From: Biancaea sappan
Taxonomy: Eukaryota > Streptophyta > Magnoliopsida > Fabales > Fabaceae
DNA: 64,000 nucleotides
Assembly (NCBI GenBank): GCA_037074585.1
Contig: CM073495.1
Coordinates: 11,380,501 to 11,444,500 of the forward strand
Direction of reading: 5' to 3'
The translations under genes and the position numbers were made by a program. Below the pieces are notes generated by a model. It made no database searches, was not told the DNA's origin, and saw only the letters and a list, made by a program, of their open reading frames with translations. Position 1 is the stretch's first letter. Each line of letters begins with the position of its first letter. Below, one piece after another: positions 35,653 to 47,829 of the stretch.

Positions 35653-35965
35653 TTTATCATTTCTTTTGTTTATACCTAAAGCTGAGTTTGATCTAAATTT
35701 AACGTATTAAAATTATCTGTTTTGTAAATCAAGTTAAGCTTATCATCTGTAACTTATGTACTAGAAATAAAATTTAAGTTTTTGAATCTTCTTTTGTTGA
35801 GGTAATTCTTTTACTGAAGGAACTTGAGGAATGAAAATATGTTGGACGTGTTATATTTTGTATTTGATTTTGAAAATTCTAAAACAGAGAATGAAATGTG
35901 GACAAAATATCCACACTTGCGTCAATCTTGAGGTGAGTTTTGAATTCGGAGGACCGAATTCTATT

Positions 35966-35978
35966 AAGGGGGGAAGAA
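35966..35978 (+). other. PPT of the middle element
   Basis: aaggggggaagaa immediately precedes the right LTR. Confidence 0.85.
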
Positions 35979-38438
35979 TGTAATACCCGCCAAATTTGGA
36001 ATAGTATATTTTGGAGTATTACGATACATTATAGCACTATTTTGGTATATTTAATTTAATCACTTTAATTTCCATATTTAATTTATTCTATTTGAATAAT
36101 TTGTTGTAGAAATTGAGATAAATGACCAGACTGAGTATTTTTATGTTGTGTGGTGTATTTTCATGGACTATGGAATTTATGAGAGAGAGACTTAATTTAA
36201 TTAATTTGAAAATTAATTATGGATATATTTCATTGGTTGGACAAAGTTGTTTAAGTATTTGGGTATAGGTACCTATGGATCACCCATTAACCCACTTAAC
36301 ATAAAATAAGTCTTCATATTTTTTTCTCTCTCCTTCCTCTCCCATTTTTCACGAAGAGGCATTTTGGAGCAAGATGAGGAAGTAGTTTTCTCTCAACTTC
36401 TTCCATCTTTTCTTCCACTTTCTTTTGTTAATATTTGGTTCTCCCATTATTTTCCGGCTCACTAGAATTTCTAAAGCAAGAGGTAAGCTTCATCATCCAT
36501 CTCTTTTCCATTTTTGGATTTAAAGTATTTTGGGTTGATTTGGGGTTCTAATGGATGAATTTAAGTGTGGATGTTGGTTTAAAACATTTCTACATGTTAG
36601 ATAATAATTATGGAACAAGAAATTTGGAAAAAACTAGGAGAAATCAATAGAATTCAGAATTTTTTTTAAAAAAAGTTAGGGTTCTTGCTGAAAACTTGAG
36701 ATTGGGGCTTGGTTTGATGATAAAAATTGGGGGTTTTGGTGTCAAAACAATTCTTAAACATCAAGGATAAAAACCATGAAAGAAATTAAGAGAAATGATG
36801 ATGATTTGACCTCAAAATCATGAAAATCTAAGAGGAAAATTGCGAATTTATTGTAGCAGTACTATAGCGTTCATAAAATTTCTAGATTTGGGGTATTGTA
36901 GCAAACCGGTACTGTAGCAAATCAATATTATAGCAAACTAGTATTGTAGCATCAATTTTAAAATGGCTATATCTCTTTCATGCAAACTCCGTTTTTAGTA
37001 AATAAGGTATCTTGGAAAGCTTTTCGAGTCTATTTTCAAATGAAATAAGTTTCATTCGAAAATTCCTTACCATTTAAAAGTTATGTCTAGAAGAATAATT
37101 AAAGGTCAAAATTATAACAGGGAATTTCCCTATTTTGTGACCTTGACATATTTTTGCATGAATATCTTATAGGTATGGATTCTTTGATATATCTTCCACA
37201 TCTTTTGAGATGCTGTGACTAGATTGGAATAAGGAAATTACCTTTTATCATCTTACATATCTTCGAAAAAGATTCAAGGTAAAATTGGGTAACGTCAAGG
37301 TGAGTGGGCAACTTTGCAAAATTAATTTACTAAATTAGTCAAAACACAATATAAATGCCAATTGCATTATTTGTGAAATTGAGAAGATTACCAGTATATG
37401 TTTTCAAGTTGAGAAAAATCAAAATATCATTGAGAATTATTTTATTACCTTATGTGAATTAATTTCTCTAGTTGACTAAATAATTAAATGTGGCATTTCC
37501 TTGAATAAATTGGAACATTTTGCGAGAATATGATTATATATCATGATTGTAATTATGTTTGATGCATGAATAAGGTGAGGGATTGATCATCCAACAGACC
37601 TGAATAAAGTGAGGAATTGATCACTCGACAGACCTGAATAAGGTGAGAGATTGATCACCCAATAGACCTAAATAAGGTGAGGGATTGATCACCTAACAGA
37701 TCCAAATAAAGTGCGGGATTGATCACCCAACAGGCCTGAATATACAATTAGTAAATCCATGGATAAATATTCCGAAGGATGAATATTGGGGATCGTAAAC
37801 CTATTGAGTATCAATAGATTTTCAGGCTTAATATGATTGTGAGAACGTAAGCTCACAAGGTTTTCAAAAATAAAAGAGCGTAAGCCTATTGAATACCAAT
37901 GATTTTGGCTCAATATGGTTGTGAGAACATAAGCTCACAGGACTTTTAAAATTGACATAAAACGCTGGTGTCGATACATATAAATACATTGAATATATTG
38001 AATTAATTGATATCTTTTGATTAAATTAGTAATGTGATATTTATGCTTGTGATATTTTCATGCACAATTGTTTACTCACTGAGTTTTGATTAACTCACAC
38101 TCTCTATGATTATCTTTTCAGATATAGTGGTTGAGGAGGAGGATTTATAGCATTTAAGGTTATACTCCACTTTTTTTGGTGGGCTTTTGGATGTAATTTT
38201 TGGTAAATGATTAGGACATACTCTGTAATCTAGTAAGTCACCTAGGCTTACGAGGTTGTATAGTACTGTGTAATGTATGAATATTTTTTGAATATGTATG
38301 CAAAATATCTTTCTTGTAAAATTTATGATTCGCATAGTTATGGATATTAAGAATATTCATCGAGATTAAGAGGTACCACGGAGGTACACTCTAAGTATTT
38401 TATATTTATCTCACATGTCTAAGTTTTGGGATGTGACA
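35979..38438 (+). repeat. Right LTR of the middle element
   Basis: 2460 bp. Carries five units of the 34-bp array (about 37567-37736) against three in the left LTR, which accounts for most of the length difference. Confidence 0.93.
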
Positions 38439-38443
38439 AATAG

Positions 38444-39637
38444 AATTAAAACGAACAACAACTTTTCCATTACTGAATTCAAAAGTATAGCTACATCTAT
38501 CCAAAGCTAAAATTGAAATCAAATTCATTCTTATAGAAAGTACATAAATAGCATTTTTTAGAAATAAAGTATGTTCAAAAGGTAAAAGCAATGTAACTAC
38601 TCCTATTTCTTCCCCGGATACTCTAGCTCCATCTCCCACAATGATATTGGATTTAGCATCACTTGGCCTTGTCAGACTTGTGAACCCCTGTAAAGAATTC
38701 ACAATATGAATGGTTGCACCTGAGTCAAACCACCAAGTATTGGGAGCAATATCAATCATATTTGATTCATAACAAGCTAAAGCCAGGAGTGTACCTTGCT
38801 TCTCAAGTTTCCTCTTGAGAGTGTAACAATCATCCACTTTATGGCCATACTTCTTGCAATACTTGCAGTTTCCCTTGAAAAAATTCTTCTTAGGCTCTAA
38901 GTGTTGAGACACTTTCCCTCCTTTCTTCTTATCACGTTGAAACTTGCCTTTGTGACTTTTCCTTTTCTCAGGTTTAGCACAAGAATAAGAAACAGCAAAT
39001 TGAACACTGTGTGATTTCCCTTTCTTTATAGAATCTTCCTCTTGAGAGACAATAGCAATCATTTCATCAATTGTCCATTCAGTTTTTTGAGTATTATAAG
39101 AAGACTTCAGAACATCAAATTGAGAAGGAAGTGACTCCATAACTTTCCAAATTAGATAACTCTCACCAAGATCAACCTTAAGAGACTTCAACTTATTAAA
39201 ATAGTGGACTAATTTTATGATGTGCTCACGAACTCCACTAACACCATCATATTAGTCTTCTCAATCAAAGAAATATACTGGCCCTTCTAAGCTTTATCAA
39301 AAGTAGTGAATTTCTCACCAACAGACTTCAGAAAATCCTTAGCATTTTTGCTCTCTAGAATACTCTGTCTAATAGACTTCTCCATAGTGTATTTCATCAC
39401 CATGAGACACACCCTATTTGAGTGCTCCCATTTTTCACGAGAAGTCTTTTCAGCAACAATGGACTCAGCAGTAAGAACTGGAGGCTCTTCTTCTCTTAGA
39501 GCCAAGTCCATATTAGTAATAGCCAAATAGAGATCTAGAGATTCTTTCCAGTCCTCAAAATTAGTTCCATTTAGAGTTTTGATAGAAGTTAATTGCATAG
39601 GTAAAGAGGCTGACATTAAAATAACAAAAGAAAACAT
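38444..39637 (-). pseudogene. Copia gag and protease
   Basis: The N-terminal gag frame (39637-39287) contains LNGTNFEDWKESLDLYLAI, typical of the Copia gag. A frameshift near 39.2-39.3 kb leads to the frame at 39191, with SLPSQFDVLKSSYN, a CCHC zinc knuckle (CKYCKKYGHKVDDC) and the protease active site DSGATIHI. The protease continues through LKNAIYVLSIRMNLISI until cut by the middle nested element at 38443. Confidence 0.93.
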
Positions 39638-41006
39638 TTAATATGCATAATGTCATTATGCTACCAAAGAATTAAATGTTTCCATATGTGCATAGCCACT
39701 TATGCCTTTTAAAAAAAATTTCTTATTTATCTAGTCAAACCTAAGGGTTCCGAACCATAATAAATAAGAAATATAATAATATAATGCTTAAATCTCATAT
39801 CATCAAAATTTTAATATCGATAGGGTACTCAAAATAATTAATATAATACATGACATTGTATAACAAATTACATTAATAACAACACACCGATAAGGTATAA
39901 TTATTATTAATGCAATGAATTAGAATAATAATAATGATTAAAATAAAATAAAATAAAATTTTTTTAATCATTTAACTTAAAGATTTTGCATAACTATACC
40001 CACGATAGGTGAGTTTACAGTTATACAAAAAAAAAATCAGCAATTATACTCAGCAGAATATAATGAATTCATATAATGCCTAACAAAGAAAATTTAATTC
40101 ACATATAGACTGAAATTAATTTCATCACTAGGATACATCAATAGGGAGAGTATAATATACCTAGGTGTCGCTAGTAGAGTAAGGAACAAGCACAAAAAAT
40201 TTCAGGCCAAAAATCTGAGAGTACGATATTTAAAATTACAAAATATTCTCAGATTAAATAGAATAAAATATTCTAAAAAAATTTCTAGAAAAAAATACCA
40301 AAATAACATAAATGTTAAATTATTAATTTTGGAGAAAAAATAAAAATTTGTCGGACCCTAGAAGTGGATTCACGCACCTACACGCGCTTGAGCCCACGAG
40401 TGGGCATGGTCAGGAGACTTCATCTCCTTCACCCAAATTCCTGCAACTGGGTCGCGATGACCCACGAATCCGACCCGTCTATATCTCCTTATTCCAACAA
40501 CGAAAATTCACGATTTTTCAAGGGATGAAATCGTGATGTTATGAAAAGGAGAAGCCCTAAGTAAATTTCGTGAATCGTGGTTTGAGAATGATGAAATTGA
40601 ATTTGAAAATAGGGAGGAAAACCGAATCTGAAAAAAGTTTAGATCTTTCAAAATCTTTAATGAAAATTTTTGATTTTTTGGGTATGTTATTCGTGAAATG
40701 GCATTAAGGATAACCCCCAAATCAATTTCGAAGAAAAATTGGTTGATTTGGAAGAAACCGAATTCAAAATTTGATGGAAAAGAAAGTTTAAAAAAACTTA
40801 GATCTTACAAAATACCCAATGAAACTCTATGATTTTTACATATATGATTCGTGTTGTAGTGTTGAATAGAAATCCTAAAAAAATTTCAAGTTAATCTAAA
40901 AAAATAGGGAAACAAAATTTTTTTTGAAATTAGGGTTTATGGGTTGCGAAAATCAGATTTAATTATGGAAAAGCAAAAGGAATTAATAGCCATAATATGT
41001 ATCTCA

Positions 41007-41024
41007 ACCAGGCTTTGATACCAA
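41007..41024 (-). other. Copia primer-binding site
   Basis: Minus-strand attggtatcaaagcctgg directly follows the 5' LTR and matches the initiator tRNA-Met site tggtatcagagc with one change. Confidence 0.9.
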
Positions 41025-41025
41025 T

Positions 41026-41492
41026 TGAAAGATTTAGATGATCTAATTTACAAGTCTAGATCGTTTATAGATACAAATTACAACATATTAATACACGAAT
41101 TTAAAAGAGATGAATCAAAATGTGTACTTGACATTATTGTAGAATCCATCATGAACCTCGAAGTAGAGAAATTAAAAATAGTGAGAGAAATATTGCACTC
41201 TATCTGATAAGTTTTCTGTGTTGTGTAAATTAATTAATAGAGAGTCAGTTTATTTATTATCATATGAGAGTAGGAACCTCTTAACGGGGTATCTAATGAA
41301 TAGCCCAACCCATCACAGGCCACTTACAACAAAAACTCAGTTACAATATTCATTAAATTAATTAAAGGTCATGTTATAAAATACAAATACTATAGTTGAT
41401 ATATTAATGATGTTAAATAATATTTTAATAATTGATTAATGCTAATCCAAATAATATATATATATATATATATATAAAATAAAAATTTAACA
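41026..41492 (-). repeat. Copia 5' LTR
   Basis: 467 bp, partner of 22066-22520. Includes an (AT)n stretch at about 41456-41476. Confidence 0.95.
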
Positions 41493-41690
41493 GTGTGGTC
41501 CTCCTTTACCATTGCTGAAGGTTTCAGAATAAAAACAATTGTTGTTGAAACCTTTAAGAAAGCAGCGGATCCGCACCCCAGGCTGAAATCCCTATCAGAA
41601 CGAAAAGCACTCACCAAACTCAAGCGCGCCCACAGATTTCACTCTCCGGTGAAAGTCATTAGCTTCTCTTATTTCTTTTATTGTTTTTAA
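41493..41690 (+). pseudogene. Right part of the open frame split by the Copia insertion
   Basis: The frame WSSFTIAEGFRIKTIVVETF continues from 22065 through a basic segment (SERKALTKLKRAHRFHS) and has a possible donor (tctccg, then gtgaaa) near 41650. GC content is clearly above that of the flanks. I do not recognise the protein. Confidence 0.3.
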
Positions 41691-42057
41691 AATGTGAAAA
41701 TTGTTATGATTTAATTCTATATAAACACGGAGTAATGACCAAAAGGTGGAAAATCATATATGTAGTAGTATAGATTACTGATTTGTCACCTTATGGGTGT
41801 GTATAGGTTTGGATTATTTCGACGTATTCACTTTGATTATAACTGATTTGGTCTAATTATATTGAAACGAATTACATTTGATTAATCTAATCATTTTACA
41901 TAAAACTAAATTAATTTAGTCTAACCATAATCGGTTTATATTAGAATCAATGGTTGTATTTTTTTTTCAAAAAGTTATTCAGAAGTTTCTAAAATTGAAA
42001 ATGAAATATTTTTATTTTCAGATCTGACACTAATTAAACATTAGGATATTTTTAGTA

Positions 42058-42088
<31 letters not shown>

Positions 42089-42390
42089 TGTTAGATTAAA
42101 GATATACTAAAGAAGGGGTTTGAATTGAGTATTAACAAATTTTCGATTTTTTTAAGATTAGAGTGCTGAAAATGGAAACTTTTTCTATGCATGAAATGTA
42201 TAAAATAAGATAATTTCCTTTAAGAATTTCTCTGTATATATCATGAAAACTACGTTTTTACTATAAGATGAAATGTATAAATAGTTTGAAGGCCATAAAT
42301 GTCATATATATAGAGTTTCAGAAATTTTTAAGGAAGACTTTTACATCTACTCCTCAAACACAGTAAAAGAGTTGGGAAAAATATATCTCA
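41691..42390. other. AT-rich intergenic DNA
   Basis: Short (AT)n run at about 42066-42090. No gene seen. Confidence 0.5.
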
Positions 42391-42394
42391 TATC

Positions 42395-44021
42395 TCTAAC
42401 GTTTACATATAATTTCATTCATGTCCCTAAATTTTTTTTGGTCAAATATATCTCACATCTTTCAAAGTTTTTTAAATATATCATTTTTTATAACACCGTC
42501 AACTCTGTTAACGGAAAATGCTGACTAAGCATGTGATGTGGCTAAATTCAGCATCTACATCAAATTCTACGTGGACCTCTACCTGTGAAATTCCTCAAAT
42601 GCCCCTTTTCCCTTTAAGCTTTAGATGGACGCATAATAGGGTAGAAAAAGTGAGAAAAGTCATTTGGAGTGCAAACAACATTGTGTTCTCTCTTACAAAG
42701 CGTGGTTGACTGCTAGACAACTTTTCCATTGGCAGTGAGGACGATGAGGATGGTGGCGTAGGATGATGGCATCAGCGATGAGGTAATTTCCTTGTTCCCT
42801 CTCCCTATCTTTCTTCGATTTTGGAAAAAAGATTTTGGCCCTAAATTTATTTCGTACCCTAGCTTGAATTAGAACCCTAAGTTGAAGTATTTTGGCAAGA
42901 GATCAAATAAGTATCATTCCATGCCCTAAATTGAAAAGATTCTTGTTAGATGCAACTTTTTTTTTATTACAATGAAAACAAATTTCATAAGAAATAATCA
43001 ACAAATCAACTTAAATCTCATAATGCTTGTTCTATGTTATTGATTGGTTGTTATAACAAAATTATTCTAATACTGATAACTGGTTCTCTACTATTGTAAT
43101 GGTTGTTCTCGCATTGCTAGTATGTTGTTATTGTAATGCTGTTATTGTAATATTGATTGTTGTTATTGTCTAGTCTGTATTTTCCAATATTTTGCTTCAA
43201 TATATTTAGAGGTTTTAAAAATTTATTCAAGTCAACTTGTAAGGTAACATAATCTAAGTCTGCAATTTTGGGTATATATACTGCTAATATGTCACTTTGA
43301 CAAATTAAAGAAACTTTACTACTTTTGTTAAAGCCAATAATTACTTTATTAGGACAACATGCAAGTTCAACAAAAGATGCCTTCTGATTCAACATCTATT
43401 GATTCTGATGCCGAAATCTTGTACTACTTGTATATTGCTCTTTCACAATTTAACACCTAGTGTTCAATAAATATTAGTTATATGCTGTAAATGCCCCTGC
43501 TTATTGGGTTTAGTGTTAACGTTAGTCTTTATTTTCAATGTGCACCTTAATTTCAATTTGAGATTTCTATGGAAGTTAGCACCAATGACGTCCCAAGATT
43601 CTAGTTATAGTGGCCGGTAGGAAAGGTTCATCTGTGATTGAGGCGAGTATGCTTGATTGGCTACTTCGCGTACACAAGAAAATCTCGGGAAAAGGTTTTG
43701 AGGATGCAAAAATTATATAGTATGATATGAATGTCAATTAAAGAATAAATTTTATTATTTTTTACTTGATGTTTAATATACAAGTTTAGCCATATTGATG
43801 TTAAATATATAGGATGAAGGAGGCTGTAATTTTTTATATGGTTAGATCCATCGATTGAAGATAATACATTGGCCGTGTATCGTTTTCGGAAGAATATTAG
43901 GACTTTTGAAGATGAATTGGAGAAAAAAAGGAGAATGAATTTGTTAATTTCACTTTTGATATTGTCTCTGGTTGTGATTGTATGCTTTCTAAAAAGAATT
44001 AGTGAGGAGGGTGAATTGTGA
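42395..44021 (+). mobile_element. Decayed transposon-like segment with a zf-GRF remnant
   Basis: The start (catatctctaacgtttacat, gtccctaaatttttttt, acaccgtcaactctgttaac) resembles the ends of plant DNA transposons that carry captured host sequence. The better evidence is the zf-GRF-like remnant inside. Boundaries and class are uncertain. Confidence 0.3.
43640..44021 (+). pseudogene. GRF-type zinc finger protein remnant
   Basis: One frame near 43653-43720 resembles the GRF core (SGKGFEDAK where the family has NPGRRFYGCK). After an intron-like or AT-rich gap, EGGCNF is followed by a one-base shift into WLDP and then a run ending LEKKRRMNLLISLLILSLVV, VIVCFLK and a stop at 44019-44021. Plant zf-GRF (PF06839) small proteins usually end with such a coiled segment and one hydrophobic helix. 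Cysteines are missing and the frame is broken. Confidence 0.45.
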
Positions 44022-45125
44022 TGTGATAGCTTCAACAACATTAACATAGTTTATCAACCTTTTGTACGTCGCATTATTCTTCTGCTACCATGTGCTTTTG
44101 AAATTCCATTTTGTTGCGTCTCATAAATTCTCTCATTCCTTTTGTGTCTCATAAATTCTGTACTACCAGTGTTCCTTTTTAATTTTTTTTGAAAAAAATG
44201 AACAATGAGGAAACAAGTGAACAGAGATCAAAGAAGAATATTAGAAATTGAAAATTGGAATTACTGAAAAAACCCAGACTAAAACAGAGGAAATCAGAAC
44301 ACTTGAAGCCAAAACGATATCCAAAAACTAAGAATCAAGAAGAGTTGAAGCTCAAGGAGAAATGAGAAATAGGTCAAAGAATTAAGAACAAAAAGGGATC
44401 TATTAGACAAGTTTGTAAGCTTTCACTAGCAATGAAGAAGATGGTAGAGCCTATTTTTATGTAAATTAGGAAAATTTTTCTATGAGATGGCAAGATTTGC
44501 ATCAAATAAAGGGAGGTTGTGGGTGAAAAACAGTTTCGATTGCTGTTCTTTTCTTCAAAGATGATCCTTGTTCTTGGATGGAGGAATGGAATCTTATGCT
44601 TGATGACCAAAAGGAAGATAGACCAGCAAAATGTACAACAACCTGATATGTACTTTATTAACAAACTTTTCAATTTTGACATAAAAGATTTAGTTTTAAC
44701 ATGCCATTCTATTATTTTACTGGTAAGACCCAGATTCCCCAATTACATTGTATAATTAATTAGAATGATTTTGATCGACGCAATCCATTATTACTTTGCA
44801 GAAAGAACTTTGATAAAATGCCAATAGACAAGCATTTTCTTGATAGCAGAGAGTTCTAGCATTAATTTTTTTCTCTCTTTAAAAACAAAAATCATATTTT
44901 GAAATTAGTTATTTGAGAAACATGAATTTGTATTTTAACAAATATCTTTCACTTAATGCAATCCTACTTGAAACACTATTAGGTACAAAATATAAGCATA
45001 TATCTAATCGAAATATTTTATCCTTGGTATGTCAGTGGTGGAGAACTAGACACTTCCTTTAAATCCAACCTTTATTGGTAAAAACAAGAAAATGTTTTAC
45101 CTCCATATCAAAGAGTAGGATGACA
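44022..45125. other. Intergenic DNA, no gene seen
   Basis: Open frames on both strands here (44374-44755) overlap each other and show no recognisable domain. Confidence 0.45.
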
Positions 45126-45129
45126 AAGA

Positions 45130-45490
45130 GCCATTTATAAACAATATTTATACTTCTAATTTTAAATATTATATTTGACTTCTTTTTAATTTATTTGTTG
45201 TTATTCAAATATTAAAATTAATTTTTTTGCACAAAATATATGTTCTTTCCAATAATAAAATTATTTAACAATTTTGTTACTATCATATTAAAAATAAAAC
45301 CATAGTTTCATATTAATATTAATTTAACTAATTCATTATTATATTAAAAATAAAATTACAACTTCATGTTATATAAAAAATTAATTAATTTGACAAAAAA
45401 AATTTCTGTAACATATATCAAAATGTAAATATATATATATATATATAATATTTAAAACTAAAATAGTGTTAAGAATAACGTAGCCAAACT
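45130..45490. mobile_element. MITE-like element, family 1
   Basis: Shares caaaatatatgttctttcca, caataataaaatta and the closing gtgttaag ... gccaaacttttt block with the element at 2384-2790, in the same orientation. Confidence 0.4.
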
Positions 45491-45817
45491 TTTTAATGCA
45501 CACCAAGCTAATCTTTAAAATCGTTTCGTCCTCAATGGACCTAATATGAAAAATAGGTTCCTAAAGAGAAAAAGTAAAAGAGAAGGATAAAGGAAAGAAC
45601 AGATATGATGAATCAAAGTATAAAGTAGTTCAAATGATGAGGGCAAAAAGGTAATATCCTCGTGTAACTTGCTTCAAATTCTCATTGTTTATTTATGTCC
45701 TTGATTGCCGAAATGTTCTCATAGAACCCTTACTAGAGAGAGCATGTTCCAGAAAACCAATCACTCAAATATAACATTCAAAAACTTATTAAGTCTAATA
45801 AATGAAAAAAAAATTAA

Positions 45818-46142
45818 TGTAAGAATAAATTACTGATTTAGTCCCTAAAAAAATTATAATTATTTCAATCTAATTTTTAAAAGATTAAATATTTTAATTT
45901 AGTTATTAAAAGTTTTTCTTTTTTTAATTGAATCATTTTAATTACTAAATCATAAAATCTATCATCATAATTAAATCTCAAATTTTCGTTATGAAAAATT
46001 ACTTTGACAAATAGAGAGATCAAATTAAAATAAATATAATTTTTTAGAGACTAATCTAAATGAAAATACTTAATCTTTTAATAATTAAATTAAAAAAAAC
46101 TATAACTTTTGAGTGATTAAATAGATAATTTACTCTTAATCA
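45818..46142. mobile_element. MITE-like element, family 2
   Basis: The left end aagaataaattactgattta and the reverse complement of the right end (aagagtaaattatctattta) match. It is similar to 13010-13325. Confidence 0.5.
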
Positions 46143-46365
46143 AGAATGACGTTTGCTACTTATTTCTTAAGTTCATTGTAAATTGATTTTCGTTTTAGTA
46201 TGGCTTTCTTTCATGCTCAGCAGTAGCAAGTTATCATTATCAACGCAAGACCAAGATTTGGTTCTTCATAAATGATACATGATAAATAGACTTATTTCAT
46301 TTAACTTAGTTACCTCAATCAATGTGAGGTGGCTAATCTGATTAGTTCCCGTGGATTACTACACT

Positions 46366-47505
46366 TTTTTTTTTGATAATGGCCACAAAGGCCCAAATTA
46401 GATCATATTAAAATAAATAGAAAATATTATATTGATCAAATGCAATAGAGGTCTCAAAAAGAAAATGAAATAGAAAATAGAAAAAAGAAAAATTTCTCAA
46501 AGGAAACTACGGATCTATCAAAAGATCTAGAGAAGAAACATACATCAAACTACCAACTAAAAGAGGTAAATTAACATACATTGATGAAACTTCTAGAGTC
46601 ATTTCTTCTATTTGTCTTGGGATCATTTTTACAAGTGTTAGCACATTTTGACTAAAAATGAGTTCCAGTTTCTCCAGATTCATTTGGTAGGACCAAAGTT
46701 CTCTTGAAGGATTGTAAGCCAAACAACAAAAACTTGAACAACCAACAAACAAAACAACAAAAACATACAAAGAAAATGATAACTTGCTACTGCTGAGCAT
46801 GAAAGAAAGCAGAAAAAAGAAAAATTTCTCAAAGGAAACCATGGATCTATCAAAAGAGCTAGATAAAAAGCATACATCAAACTACCAACTAAAAAAGGCA
46901 AATTAACATACACTGATAAAACTTCTGTAGCCATTTCTTCTATCCATCTTGGAATCATTTTTGTAGGTATTAGTACATTTTGACTAAAAATGAGTTCCAC
47001 TTTCTCCCGATTCATTGGTAGCACCAAAGTTCTCTTAAAAGGTTATAAACCAAACAACAAAAACTTGAACAACCAACATACAAAACAACAAAAACTTACA
47101 AAGAAAATTAGATCTGAACATAGATCTAAAAAAAAAAACAAGAACATTTACAAAGAAAAAATTAGATTTGAAAAACAAATCTGAAAGAAAACACACAAAA
47201 CTTACTAAGAAAAAACAAGATCTGAAAGCCAGAACTAAAGATCAAACAAAACTAGATCTAAAAATAAACACAATAAAAACGAATAAAGAAATTACAAAGA
47301 AACTAGATCTGAAAACAGATATGAAAATAAAAATAAAAATTCTTACTAGGAAGAGACGAAAGCTTTTAGAATGAGAAGATGAGAACTCTCACATAGGGGA
47401 GACTAAACTCCCAAAGAAGGGAGAGGAAGAAATCTAAAGGAGAAGAAGAAGAAGAAGAAGAAGAAGAAGAAAAGAGAAGGAGAAGAAAATCCCTTCTCTA
47501 CGTTT
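46366..47505 (-). mobile_element. Short LINE-like element with internal duplication
   Basis: A poly-T run at 46366-46375 marks a minus-strand A-tail, and the adjacent ggcctttgtggcc block resembles the L1 fragment end at 21.8 kb. The other end has a CT-rich, agatctag-rich leader (47.1-47.5 kb) like a LINE 5' UTR, with a (GAA)n run at about 47443-47471. It contains two copies of an about 300-bp unit (46478-46776 and 46811-47109) separated by a 36-bp inverted copy of 46203-46238. No RT or endonuclease is present. Open frames inside have no recognised domain. Confidence 0.5.
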
Positions 47506-47829
47506 TTAATTGCACAAAATTACATATAAAATTGTTAAAACAACTAAGTCATACGAATTAAATCAGTTTAACGCATCAAAATAATAAACTACTTATAATA
47601 GACATACCAATTGGGCCTAATTTGTTTAACCCATTGGATATATGGGTTTGGCTTGCATATTACTCACTTTCGTTGATTTTGTTAAAACATATTAATTTTT
47701 TGTATTAATTCCAATTAGTATTACTTATAAATTCCCAAAATCCCACCACTTATAGTCACAATACTTCATTTACAAAACAATTCTTTTATTCTACAATCTC
47801 CCTTTCTTCTTTTCTCCCAAAACAATTTT

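Larger units (their letters stand above)
25954..38438 (+). mobile_element. Large non-autonomous LTR retrotransposon (LARD-like) nested in Copia
   Basis: LTRs at 25954-28355 (2402 bp) and 35979-38438 (2460 bp) start TGTAATACCCGCC and end GGGATGTGACA. They look about 94-95% identical by eye. The target duplication is aacag (25949-25953) and aatag (38439-38443). An initiator-Met-type PBS follows the left LTR and a purine tract precedes the right LTR, so the element reads on the plus strand. Excluding the inner insertion, the internal region is about 3.95 kb. I see no gag, protease, RT or integrase in any frame, only two small divergent genes. The lineage cannot be set without pol; the PBS spacing and LTR ends resemble Gypsy elements. 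The solo LTR at 10374 is a relative. Confidence 0.9.
22066..41492 (-). mobile_element. Copia (Ty1-type) LTR retrotransposon, nested and decayed
   Basis: LTRs at 22066-22520 and 41026-41492 begin TG and end CA in element orientation and are roughly 88-90% identical by eye. The flanking five-base duplication is gcgtg/gtgtg (one mismatch). The element reads on the minus strand: 5' LTR, PBS for initiator tRNA-Met, gag with zinc knuckle, protease, integrase, reverse transcriptase, RNase H, PPT, 3' LTR. Integrase before RT is the Copia order. A 12.5-kb element (25954-38438) interrupts it between protease and integrase, and a 215-bp MITE interrupts the RT. Without those insertions it would be about 6.7 kb. 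Frameshifts and stops make it defective. Confidence 0.95.

Noticed and set aside
27547..37736. Regular 34-bp repeats resembling a CRISPR array
   Set aside because: The units are contiguous without unique spacers, lie inside LTRs, and the DNA is plant nuclear.
44374..44755. Overlapping frames on both strands, 78-122 codons
   Set aside because: No recognisable motif on either strand and no splice or promoter context.
46990..47374. Lys-rich plus-strand frames
   Set aside because: Produced by A-rich repeats of the minus-strand LINE-like element leader; no domain.
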